The notes under the pieces are model-generated. The model made no database searches, was not told the DNA's origin, and was given only the letters and a program-made list of their open reading frames with translations. Shown here piece after piece: positions 1 to 5,295 of a DNA stretch of 5,295 bases. The stretch lies in contig JBIKSI010000186.1 of NCBI GenBank assembly GCA_044348665.1, forward strand, positions 1-5,295, written 5' to 3'. The stretch's first letter is position 1; each line of letters starts with the position of its first letter. A program made the position numbers and the translations under genes. Source of the DNA: M2408 sp044348665 (GTDB lineage Bacteria; Bacteroidota; Bacteroidia; Flavobacteriales_D; Crocinitomicaceae).

Positions 1-438
1 AATTTCTCGTGTAATTATCGTTTTTTCAGCTTGGAAACTTACCTGACCCATTCCAAAGGAATCCATCAAAAGATTAAAAAAGCGATCCTGTTCGAAGCAA
101 ATATTCTTTTCGTTATCCAAAAATAAAAAACCAACATTTTCTATTGAAACCCTTTTTCCTTCAGCAAGTTCAGCATTCCAAATACTTACTTTTTCATCCA
201 GTGCCTCTAGCGCTAATTCATAATTTAGTTTATTAGCTTGAGCAAATGTCATGCACAACAAACCGTCGTTATTTATTAATTGCTTGTTAAATAAAATGGC
301 TTTTTGAGGCGGTAATACTATTCCTTTCGAAAAATCTATTGTAGCAGCCTTTTGGGAGGCAATAAAACCTCCAAATTTGGGAATTACAACGCAATTATTG
401 CGCAATAAAAGTTCTGCTATAATTGATTCTATCTGCAT
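1..438 (-). CDS. HU-CCDC81 domain protein, probable SPOR-domain envelope protein (N-terminal part, C-terminus off window)
   Basis: The reading frame runs open from an ATG at 438 to the left edge and encodes 146 residues with no stop, so the gene is cut by the window. The start is forced: no other start codon lies between it and an in-frame TAA at 481-483. The fragment reads as two tandem HU-like domains of the bacterial CCDC81 type. The first has IPKFGGF at residues 19-25, a PP pair at 43-44 and FNKQLINNDGLL at 50-61. The second, about 65-135, has EGKRVSIENVGFLFLD at 93-108 and FNLLMDSFGM at 121-130. In Bacteroidota this pair usually precedes a transmembrane helix and a periplasmic SPOR domain that binds denuded peptidoglycan. 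None of that C-terminal part is visible, so the SPOR assignment is inferred from family architecture. The gene follows recQ on the same strand after 59 bp, with no terminator between, so co-transcription is plausible. Confidence 0.85.
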   Translation of the reverse strand, partial: MQIESIIAELLLRNNCVVIPKFGGFIASQKAATIDFSKGIVLPPQKAILFNKQLINNDGLLCMTFAQANKLNYELALEALDEKVSIWNAELAEGKRVSIENVGFLFLDNEKNICFEQDRFFNLLMDSFGMGQVSFQAEKTIITREI

Positions 439-497
439 TTCTAATGAAAAGTATTGAACTCGGTTTGTAAGTACGTGAAATTATAAAAAAGGTTGCA

Positions 498-2684
498 TTA
501 ATTCGCCATTTCACTCATAAATTTGATACGCATCAGCCTCAATTCTTCTTCTGTATAATCTCCATCAAACTCATGATAAGCAGCAATCAAATCGTCTGTT
601 TCAGCCTCCTTAAAATAATCGTAAATTTCTTCTTGATTATCAGGGTCTAAAATATCGTCGATGTAATAATTGATATTTACTCGTGTTCCAGAGGAAACTA
701 TCATTTCAATTTCTTCGATTACTTCGTCCAGTGATTTCCCTTGTGCTTTTCCAATATCTTCTAATGGTAATTTACGGTCAATGTTTTGAATCAATTGTAC
801 CTTTAAACCTGATTTATTAATCAAAGATTTAACTACCAAATCTTGCGGTCTGTCAATGTCATTTTCCTCAACATATTGTTTAATCAAAGCTAAAAATGGT
901 GCGCCATAACGAGCTGCTTTTCCTGTTCCAACTCCTTGAATACTTGTTAACTCATCCATCGTAATTGGATATTGCAAACACATATCTTTTAGGGATGGTT
1001 CTTGGAAAATTACGAAAGGTGGAATTTTTTTCTGCTTAGAAATTGATTTTCGCATGTCAACCAACAAGTCATAAAGTACTTCGTCGAAAGCACCACCTTT
1101 TCCTGTTGTGATGATTCCATCTTCTTCATCAGTTCCTGAAAAATCATGTTCTTTAATTAACATGAATGAGAAAGGATTAGCAATAAATTCATGACCTTTT
1201 TCCGTCATTTTTATTGTTCCGTAGGTCTCAATATCTTTGGTAATAAAACCTCCAACTAAACTTTGACGAATTACGGCATTCCAGAAATGCTCATCTCTTT
1301 CTTTACCTTTTCCAAATAATGGATGTTTATCGTGTTTGTAGTTTTTGATGTCAGCAGTAACATTTCCTGCTGTAAATGCACACAAATGTTTTGCTTTTTG
1401 CTGTTCTTCAAGTGCAACAACACTTTCAAGTAAAATTTTGACAAAATCTTTTCCTTCCAGTTTTTCACGTGGATGCTTGCAATTATCACACATGGTGTTG
1501 CAATTTTTCTCGTCAAAAAACTCCCCAAAATAATGTAAAATATATTTTCTTCTACAAACCGAAGTCTCGGAATAAGAAACCATTTCATTTAGTAGTTGTT
1601 TCCCAATTTCTTGTTCTGCAACTGGTTTTCCTTGTAGAAATTTCTCTAATTTTTCTATGTCTTTGTAAGAATAAAAAACGACACATTCACCTTCACCACC
1701 ATCTCTTCCAGCTCTTCCAGTTTCTTGGTAATAACTTTCCACTGATTTTGGAATATCGTGGTGAATGACAAAACGAACATCTGGTTTATCAATTCCCATT
1801 CCAAATGCGATGGTTGCAACGATTACGCTTGCTTCTTCCATCAAGAACATGTCTTGGTGTTTTCCACGTGTATTTGCATCTAAACCAGCGTGATAGGGGA
1901 GGGCATTGATGCCGTTTACGTTCAGTAATTCTGCTAATTCTTCTACTTTTTTTCTACTTAGGCAGTAAATAATTCCTGATTTTCCAGGTTTATTTCTGAT
2001 GTATTTGATGATTTCCTTCTCAACATCTTTTTTTGGACGAATTTCGTAATACAAATTATCTCTGTTGAAAGAATCTTTATACACGGTTGCGTCCAACATA
2101 TTCAAGTTTTTTTGAATATCAAATTGAACTTTTGGAGTTGCAGTTGCTGTTAATGCAATGATCGGAACATTTGAAATCTTCTCAAAAATTTCTCGCAATC
2201 TTCTGTATTCTGGGCGGAAATCATGACCCCATTCTGAAATACAATGTGCTTCATCGATAGCAAAAAAGGATATATTAACTGAAGTTAAAAAGTCAATATA
2301 TTCTTGTTTGGTAAGCGATTCTGGAGCTACGTATAACAATTTGGTTTTTCCTGCAGAAATATCCGTTTTAACGCGAGTAATTTCAGCTTTAGAAAGAGAG
2401 GAGTTTAAAAAATGTGCAATTGCTTCACTGTCACTCACATTCCTAATTGCATCCACTTGATTTTTCATCAAGGCGATTAGCGGTGAAACAACGATGGCAG
2501 TGCCCTCAGATAAAAGGGCTGGTAATTGATAGCATAAGGATTTTCCTCCTCCAGTCGGCATTATAACAAACGAATTTTTTCCGTCTAATACGTTGTTAAT
2601 AATGTCTTCTTGTTTTCCTTTGAAGCTATCGAAACCAAAAAATGTGCGCAGGGCACCTTTAAGACTTTCTTGAACTATTGGCAT
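498..2684 (-). CDS. recQ: ATP-dependent DNA helicase RecQ
   Basis: This is a 3'-5' superfamily 2 DNA helicase that unwinds forked, gapped and recombination-intermediate DNA during repair. All family landmarks are visible: motif 0 (FGFDSFKGKQ, 16-25), Walker A MPTGGGKS (42-49), DEAH (144-147), the RecQ aromatic-rich loop around W152 (HCISEWGHDFRPEY, 147-160), motif III ALTATAT (177-183), motif V (VATIAFGMGIDKPDVRFV, 289-306) and motif VI QETGRAGRDG (320-329). The zinc site is C377, C395, C399 and C402. A winged-helix RQC domain spans roughly 410-515 and an HRDC domain about 534-610. A further 115 or so residues (about 612-728) resemble the HTH_40-like tail of many Bacteroidota RecQ proteins; E. 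coli RecQ (609 residues) lacks it. At 728 residues it is full length. The ATG is the only possible start, since an in-frame TAA lies 15 nt upstream. It is transcribed divergently from the FkbM gene. Confidence 0.97.
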   Translation of the reverse strand: MPIVQESLKGALRTFFGFDSFKGKQEDIINNVLDGKNSFVIMPTGGGKSLCYQLPALLSEGTAIVVSPLIALMKNQVDAIRNVSDSEAIAHFLNSSLSKAEITRVKTDISAGKTKLLYVAPESLTKQEYIDFLTSVNISFFAIDEAHCISEWGHDFRPEYRRLREIFEKISNVPIIALTATATPKVQFDIQKNLNMLDATVYKDSFNRDNLYYEIRPKKDVEKEIIKYIRNKPGKSGIIYCLSRKKVEELAELLNVNGINALPYHAGLDANTRGKHQDMFLMEEASVIVATIAFGMGIDKPDVRFVIHHDIPKSVESYYQETGRAGRDGGEGECVVFYSYKDIEKLEKFLQGKPVAEQEIGKQLLNEMVSYSETSVCRRKYILHYFGEFFDEKNCNTMCDNCKHPREKLEGKDFVKILLESVVALEEQQKAKHLCAFTAGNVTADIKNYKHDKHPLFGKGKERDEHFWNAVIRQSLVGGFITKDIETYGTIKMTEKGHEFIANPFSFMLIKEHDFSGTDEEDGIITTGKGGAFDEVLYDLLVDMRKSISKQKKIPPFVIFQEPSLKDMCLQYPITMDELTSIQGVGTGKAARYGAPFLALIKQYVEENDIDRPQDLVVKSLINKSGLKVQLIQNIDRKLPLEDIGKAQGKSLDEVIEEIEMIVSSGTRVNINYYIDDILDPDNQEEIYDYFKEAETDDLIAAYHEFDGDYTEEELRLMRIKFMSEMAN

Positions 2685-2726
2685 ATTGTATGATGTACTT
2701 TATAAGTTTCAAAAATTATTTAACTC

Positions 2727-2734
2727 TAAAGTTA
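2727..2734 (-). promoter_or_regulatory. Candidate Bacteroidota-type -7 promoter element for recQ
   Basis: Read on the minus strand this is TAACTTTA, matching seven of eight positions of the Bacteroidota sigma-ABfr -7 consensus TAnnTTTG. About 19-20 nt further upstream is TGTTT (2754-2758), a weak fit to the TTTG -33 element. Transcription would start near 2720, giving a leader of about 35 nt before the recQ ATG. The position and -7 match are good; the -33 match is poor. Confidence 0.5.
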
Positions 2735-2778
2735 CGAAATTTTTAACGAAATTAAACATTTTTTATCGGTTTTTTATC

Positions 2779-2792
2779 AAAAAAATCATTTA
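2779..2792 (+). repeat. 14-bp direct repeat, copy 1
   Basis: AAAAAAATCATTTA occurs here and again, identically, at 2923-2936, with 144 bp between copy starts, within the same intergenic region. Half of the unit is an A-run, so its information content is lower than its length suggests and chance is a real possibility. There is no sign of target-site duplication around a mobile element, since the DNA between the copies has no coding content. Confidence 0.45.
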
Positions 2793-2904
2793 TTTTTAAT
2801 TTTTCTACCAAATATCTTTGTTTTTCGTTGATTATATAAATTTTTCCGATGTGATTTGTTTGTTGTAAATTAGATTTTATAAAGTGTTTATTATCAGGTA
2901 TTCA

Positions 2905-2922
2905 AATTGCTTTTTAGCAATT
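2905..2922. repeat. Short palindrome AATTGC-6 nt-GCAATT
   Basis: A perfect 6-bp inverted repeat (2905-2910 with 2917-2922) surrounds a 6-nt loop TTTTTA. Neither strand has a T-tract directly after the stem, so it is not a standard terminator. It lies about 60 bp upstream of the candidate FkbM-gene promoter, where an operator could sit, but no regulator can be named. It contains TTAGCAA, which recurs in the next palindrome. Confidence 0.35.
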
Positions 2923-2936
2923 AAAAAAATCATTTA
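2923..2936 (+). repeat. 14-bp direct repeat, copy 2
   Basis: This is the second identical copy of AAAAAAATCATTTA; the first is at 2779-2792. It sits between the two short palindromes and overlaps the first three bases of the second one. Confidence 0.45.
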
Positions 2937-2948
2937 CTTAGCAAGTAA
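2934..2948. repeat. Short palindrome TTACTT-AGC-AAGTAA
   Basis: A perfect 6-bp inverted repeat (2934-2939 with 2943-2948) has a 3-nt loop. It lies about 32 bp upstream of the -7 element at 2980-2987, a usual place for an activator or repressor site. TTAGCAA at 2938-2944 repeats the one at 2914-2920 exactly 24 bp away. A regulatory role is inference only. Confidence 0.35.
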
Positions 2949-2979
2949 TAAAAATACAAAATTTGTGCTAACTTTTTAT

Positions 2980-2987
2980 TAACTTTG
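2980..2987 (+). promoter_or_regulatory. Bacteroidota-type -7 promoter element for the FkbM gene
   Basis: TAACTTTG is a perfect match to the TAnnTTTG -7 consensus and is followed by GCAC, a context common in Flavobacteriia promoters. A TTTG lies upstream at 2962-2965, but the gap is only 14 nt rather than the usual 19-21, so the -33 partner is uncertain. An overlapping weaker copy, TAACTTTT, lies at 2969-2976. Transcription would begin near 2992-2995, leaving only about 7-10 nt before the GTG start at 3002. Confidence 0.6.
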
Positions 2988-3001
2988 CACGTTTTTTTAT
3001 T

Positions 3002-3730
3002 GTGAAAGATTCGTTAAAATACATATTGCAAAAGTCACTTGGATTCAAAAATTATTTGTATGTTTTCTCGCTATTCAAAATAAAAACGATCAAAAACGAT
3101 TCAAAAGAAAAGGATTTTTTTTACTTTTTAAATTTACTTAAAGACGATGGCAGTATCGTCTTAGACATTGGTGCCAACATTGGAATCATGTCTTATCATT
3201 TAGCTAAAAATCTGCCAAAAAGTAGTATTCATGCATTTGAACCAATCCCAGACAATCTAAGGGTTTTGAGGAAGATTAAAAGTAAATTTTCACTTTCAAA
3301 TTTGGTGATTCATAGTCTTGCTTTAGGCGAAGAAAAAGGAATATTGAAAATGATTTTGCCTACCAAAAATAAAGTTATTTTTCAAGGATTAAGTCATGTT
3401 AAACATGAATCAATTTGTGAAATGAATGAAGGAATTGAATTTGATGTTCAGTCTGATTTCTTAGATAATTTATTTTCAGATGAAAAAATTAGTGCAATCA
3501 AAATTGACGTTGAAAATTTTGAATATTTTGTTTTAAAAGGGGCAAATAATCTTTTGATAAAAAACAAACCAATAATTTATGCAGAATTATGGGAAAATGA
3601 CAATAGAACAAACTGTTTTGAATTATTGGAGTCTTTAAAATATGAAACATTTGTAATTGATTCCGATAAATTAGTCGCTTTCAACAAAGAAATTCACAAA
3701 AAACAAAATTTTATATTTATTGCAAAATAA
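3002..3730 (+). CDS. FkbM family SAM-dependent methyltransferase
   Basis: This 242-residue protein is a class I S-adenosylmethionine methyltransferase of the FkbM (Methyltransf_21) type, which commonly O-methylates sugars or other small polar groups. The SAM-binding motif I is VLDIGANIG (53-61), followed by the acidic strand end HAFEP (77-81). The family signature KIDVENFEYFVLKGA (167-181) and IIYAELWE (191-198) is present, and the C-terminus NFIFIAK (236-242) is the usual closing strand. The signature glycine of DVEG is Asn172 here. No signal peptide or membrane segment is seen, so it is probably cytoplasmic. The start is GTG; the next in-frame ATG is at residue 64, inside the SAM fold, and an in-frame TAA lies upstream at 2969-2971. 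No glycosyltransferase or polysaccharide genes are nearby, so the substrate is unknown. Four sampled 60-nt blocks give about 25% GC, against about 38% in sampled prfB blocks, suggesting acquisition by transfer. prfB follows after 30 nt. Confidence 0.87.
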   Translation: MKDSLKYILQKSLGFKNYLYVFSLFKIKTIKNDSKEKDFFYFLNLLKDDGSIVLDIGANIGIMSYHLAKNLPKSSIHAFEPIPDNLRVLRKIKSKFSLSNLVIHSLALGEEKGILKMILPTKNKVIFQGLSHVKHESICEMNEGIEFDVQSDFLDNLFSDEKISAIKIDVENFEYFVLKGANNLLIKNKPIIYAELWENDNRTNCFELLESLKYETFVIDSDKLVAFNKEIHKKQNFIFIAK

Positions 3731-3760
3731 GTTTGTAAGTAGATATTTTTCTAAAATCTT

Positions 3761-4846
3761 ATGGTTAATCAAGAACAAATTAAGGAAGTTAATAAACGTA
3801 TTGAAGCAATTTCAGTTTATCTGAAGATTCCTCAAAAACGTATAGAATTACAGGAAGGGGAATTAAAAACGCAAGATCCTGGTTTTTGGGACGATCCAAA
3901 AAAAGCGGAAGCGCAAATGAAGGCTTTGCGTAGCATTAAATATTGGATAGAAACCTATGACCATTTGAAGTCTTCTTCTGATGATATTGAGGTTTTGCTT
4001 GATTTTGTGAAAGAGGAAATGGCAGAGGAAAGTGAACTTGATGCCGCTTTCAAAAAATTAATGGATGAGGTTGAAGCCTTGGAACTAAAAAACATGCTTT
4101 CTGGTGAGGAAGATCAGTTAAGTGCAGTATTGCAAATTACATCTGGTGCCGGTGGTACAGAAAGTTGTGATTGGGCGTCCATGTTGATGCGTATGTACAT
4201 GATGTGGGGACAAAAAAACGGCTACAAATTGAAAGAATTGAACTTTCAAGAAGGTGACGTTGCTGGAATTAAAACGGTAACAATTGAATTTGAAGGTGAC
4301 TTCGCATTCGGTTACTTGAAAGGTGAAAATGGAGTTCATCGTTTGGTCCGTATTTCTCCTTTTGATTCCAATGCCAAACGACATACTTCTTTTGTTTCTG
4401 TTTACGTTTATCCTTTGGTAGATGATACAATCGAAATAAACATCAATCCTGCGGACATTAGTTTTGAAACTTTCCGTTCAGGTGGCGCTGGTGGACAAAA
4501 CGTAAATAAGGTTGAAACTGCTGTTAGACTTCGTCATGCTCCGTCAGGAATTATTATTGAAAACTCTGAATCTCGCTCTCAGTTAGGAAATAAGGAAAAA
4601 GCAATGCAACTTTTACGTTCTCAGTTATACGAACTAGAATTAAGAGCTAGAATGGAAAAACGAAATGAAATTGAAGCTGGTAAGAAGAAAATAGAATGGG
4701 GTTCACAAATTAGAAATTACGTCATGCAACCCTACAAATTGGTAAAAGATGTAAGAACTGGTTATGAAACTTCTAATGTGGAAGCTGTTATGGATGGTGA
4801 AATTAATGAATTTTTGAAAGCCTATTTAATGACTTTTGGGAGTTAA
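3761..4846 (+). CDS. prfB: Peptide chain release factor 2 (RF2), single uninterrupted frame
   Basis: RF2 recognises UGA and UAA in the ribosomal A site and triggers hydrolysis of peptidyl-tRNA. The 361-residue length is normal. The helical domain 1 covers roughly residues 1-110. The block TSGAGGTESCDWASMLMRMY (127-146) is typical of bacterial RF2. The stop-codon-reading tripeptide SPF is at 199-201, which separates RF2 from RF1 (PxT). The catalytic GGQ is at 244-246, whose Gln is normally methylated by PrmC. WGSQIRNYV (313-321) and the end AYLMTFG are typical of Flavobacteriales. ATG is the only possible start, because an in-frame TAA lies at 3752-3754. Most bacterial prfB genes carry a programmed +1 frameshift at CUU-UGA near codon 25; here the equivalent site reads TAT CTG AAG (Tyr20-Leu21-Lys22) with no in-frame stop and no upstream purine-rich stimulator. 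It may be read through from the FkbM gene 30 nt upstream; I see no clear promoter of its own. Confidence 0.98.
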   Translation: MVNQEQIKEVNKRIEAISVYLKIPQKRIELQEGELKTQDPGFWDDPKKAEAQMKALRSIKYWIETYDHLKSSSDDIEVLLDFVKEEMAEESELDAAFKKLMDEVEALELKNMLSGEEDQLSAVLQITSGAGGTESCDWASMLMRMYMMWGQKNGYKLKELNFQEGDVAGIKTVTIEFEGDFAFGYLKGENGVHRLVRISPFDSNAKRHTSFVSVYVYPLVDDTIEININPADISFETFRSGGAGGQNVNKVETAVRLRHAPSGIIIENSESRSQLGNKEKAMQLLRSQLYELELRARMEKRNEIEAGKKKIEWGSQIRNYVMQPYKLVKDVRTGYETSNVEAVMDGEINEFLKAYLMTFGS

Positions 4847-4868
4847 GAATCTAAGTTCAAAATAAAAC

Positions 4869-4909
4869 AAAAGCCAATATCACATTTGAATATTGGCTTT
4901 TTTATTTTT
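4869..4909. terminator. Bidirectional intrinsic terminator between prfB and the T9SS cargo gene
   Basis: A perfect 12-bp stem (4869-4880 with 4890-4901, core AAGCCAATAT/ATATTGGCTT) encloses a 9-nt loop. On the plus strand it runs into TTTTTTATTTTT (4898-4909). On the minus strand the A-rich stretch before the stem becomes a T-rich tail (TTTTGTTTTATTTT). It lies between convergent genes, 22 nt after the prfB stop, and can end transcription from both sides. Confidence 0.9.
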
Positions 4910-4920
4910 AATAGAATATT

Positions 4921-5295
4921 TTATCTAAACAAGCTGAAACTACCAACTGATGTTTCTTTATCGCCAGTCGATTTGAGTGCAAATTCAATTTTGAAAGTAT
5001 ATGTTCCTTGTTCAGAAATACCCAAATTTTTAAAAGTTCCATCCCAACCAACGGTATGATCTAAGGATTCAAAGATTAGTTCACCCCATCTGTTGTAAAT
5101 ACTCAATCGATAGTCAAAAGGATCAAAACCAGATGTAAATATAGGTAAAAAAGTGTTATTTAATTCATCCCCATTTGGAGTAAATGAGTTCGGAACGTAA
5201 AAAATAAGCGTTTCAGGCACGGTAACAATAATACTTGTTGTGTCCGAACAGCCATCAATACTTGTAGCAATTAAATTGATGGTATAGTTTCTTGG
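4921..5295 (-). CDS. Secreted/surface protein with T9SS type B sorting domain (C-terminal part, N-terminus off window)
   Basis: The frame is open from the right edge to a TAA at 4921-4923, giving the last 124 residues of a larger protein. A GTG at 5218-5220 is an internal Val, not a start, because conserved sequence continues upstream. Residues 1-26 read as the last strands of a PKD-like or Ig-like repeat (NYTINLIATSIDGCSDTT, 3-20). The rest is the gliding-motility-associated type B C-terminal domain: VPNSFTPNGDELNNTF (34-49), YRLSIYNRWGELIFES (62-77), GWDG (83-86), GTYTFKIEF (97-105) and a final strand SVGSFSLFR. In Bacteroidota this domain directs export across the outer membrane by the type IX system; cargo with it is typically a very large adhesin-like or repeat protein. 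The function of this protein cannot be told from the visible end. It is convergent with prfB, sharing the terminator, and is not functionally tied to its neighbours. Confidence 0.93.
   Translation of the reverse strand, partial: PRNYTINLIATSIDGCSDTTSIIVTVPETLIFYVPNSFTPNGDELNNTFLPIFTSGFDPFDYRLSIYNRWGELIFESLDHTVGWDGTFKNLGISEQGTYTFKIEFALKSTGDKETSVGSFSLFR

Larger units (their letters stand above)
2685..3001. other. AT-rich divergent intergenic region between recQ and the FkbM gene
   Basis: This 317-bp gap holds the 5' regions of two divergent genes. I see no convincing small ORF and no tRNA-like or long-stem RNA structure. It contains a candidate -7 element for recQ on the minus strand, another for the FkbM gene on the plus strand, two short perfect palindromes and a 14-bp direct repeat, listed separately. 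The rest is poly-A/poly-T rich sequence without recognisable content. A small non-coding RNA cannot be excluded by eye. Confidence 0.7.

Noticed and set aside
446..453. TACTTTTC on the minus strand as a promoter for the HU-CCDC81 gene
   Set aside because: It matches TAnnTTT only loosely, lacks a -33 partner, and would place the transcription start on or past the ATG.
463..473. GTTTGTAAGTA shared between the recQ downstream gap (463-473) and the FkbM-prfB gap (3731-3741)
   Set aside because: An 11-bp AT-rich match over 5 kb is within chance expectation; the flanks do not match and no structure is associated.
1271..1768. Overlapping open frames of about 60-105 codons on both strands inside recQ (1271-1588 minus, 1345-1533 plus, 1469-1768 plus)
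   Set aside because: They lie wholly within the well-supported recQ frame, have low-complexity translations rich in Phe, Ser and Lys, and show no recognisable domain. They are shadows of recQ.
2685..3001. CRISPR array, tRNA, riboswitch or phage attachment site in the large intergenic gap
   Set aside because: There is no regular repeat-spacer pattern, cloverleaf, long conserved stem or tRNA 3' end; only short palindromes and one 14-bp repeat are visible.
4118..4384. 88-codon minus-strand open frame inside prfB
   Set aside because: It is antisense to highly conserved RF2 sequence and its translation has no family resemblance.
4921..5220. Treating the GTG at 5218-5220 as the start of a 99-residue protein
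   Set aside because: The same frame continues to the window edge with a typical PKD-like strand (NYTINLIATSIDGCSDTT), and the sorting domain is normally the end of a large protein with a signal peptide, which is absent here.

Overview
The window looks like chromosomal DNA from a member of the Bacteroidota, most likely order Flavobacteriales. Four things point there: a type IX secretion (T9SS) type B sorting domain at the right edge, an HU-CCDC81 domain protein at the left edge, Bacteroidota-type -7 promoter elements (TAnnTTTG) in the large intergenic gap, and a release factor 2 whose wording is typical of Flavobacteriales. The DNA is AT-rich, all four visible stop codons are TAA, and no obvious Shine-Dalgarno sequences are needed to place the starts, which also fits the phylum. 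Genus cannot be decided from the sequence alone.

Layout: (1) 1-438, minus strand, is the N-terminal part of an HU-CCDC81 domain protein, the class that usually ends in a SPOR peptidoglycan-binding domain; its C-terminus lies off the left edge. (2) 498-2684, minus strand, is a complete RecQ helicase 59 bp upstream of it, so the two may share a transcript. (3) 2685-3001 is a 317-bp AT-rich divergent intergenic region with one candidate promoter for each direction, two small palindromes sharing TTAGCAA, and a 14-bp direct repeat. (4) 3002-3730, plus strand, is an FkbM-family methyltransferase, markedly more AT-rich than its neighbours. (5) 3761-4846, plus strand, is prfB (release factor 2), here one uninterrupted frame without the usual programmed frameshift. 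(6) A strong bidirectional terminator lies at 4869-4909. (7) 4921-5295, minus strand, is the C-terminal 124 residues of a large secreted or surface protein carrying the T9SS type B (gliding-motility-associated) sorting domain; its N-terminus is off the right edge.

The genes do not form one pathway. RecQ (DNA repair), RF2 (translation termination) and the HU-CCDC81/SPOR protein (envelope) are housekeeping functions. The FkbM methyltransferase is the likely accessory insertion, and the T9SS cargo is a separate convergent unit. I found no evidence of a new defence, mobile or RNA system. The points most worth a second look are the frameshift-free prfB, the compositionally deviant solitary FkbM gene with its nearly leaderless promoter-to-start spacing, and the repeats in the intergenic region.
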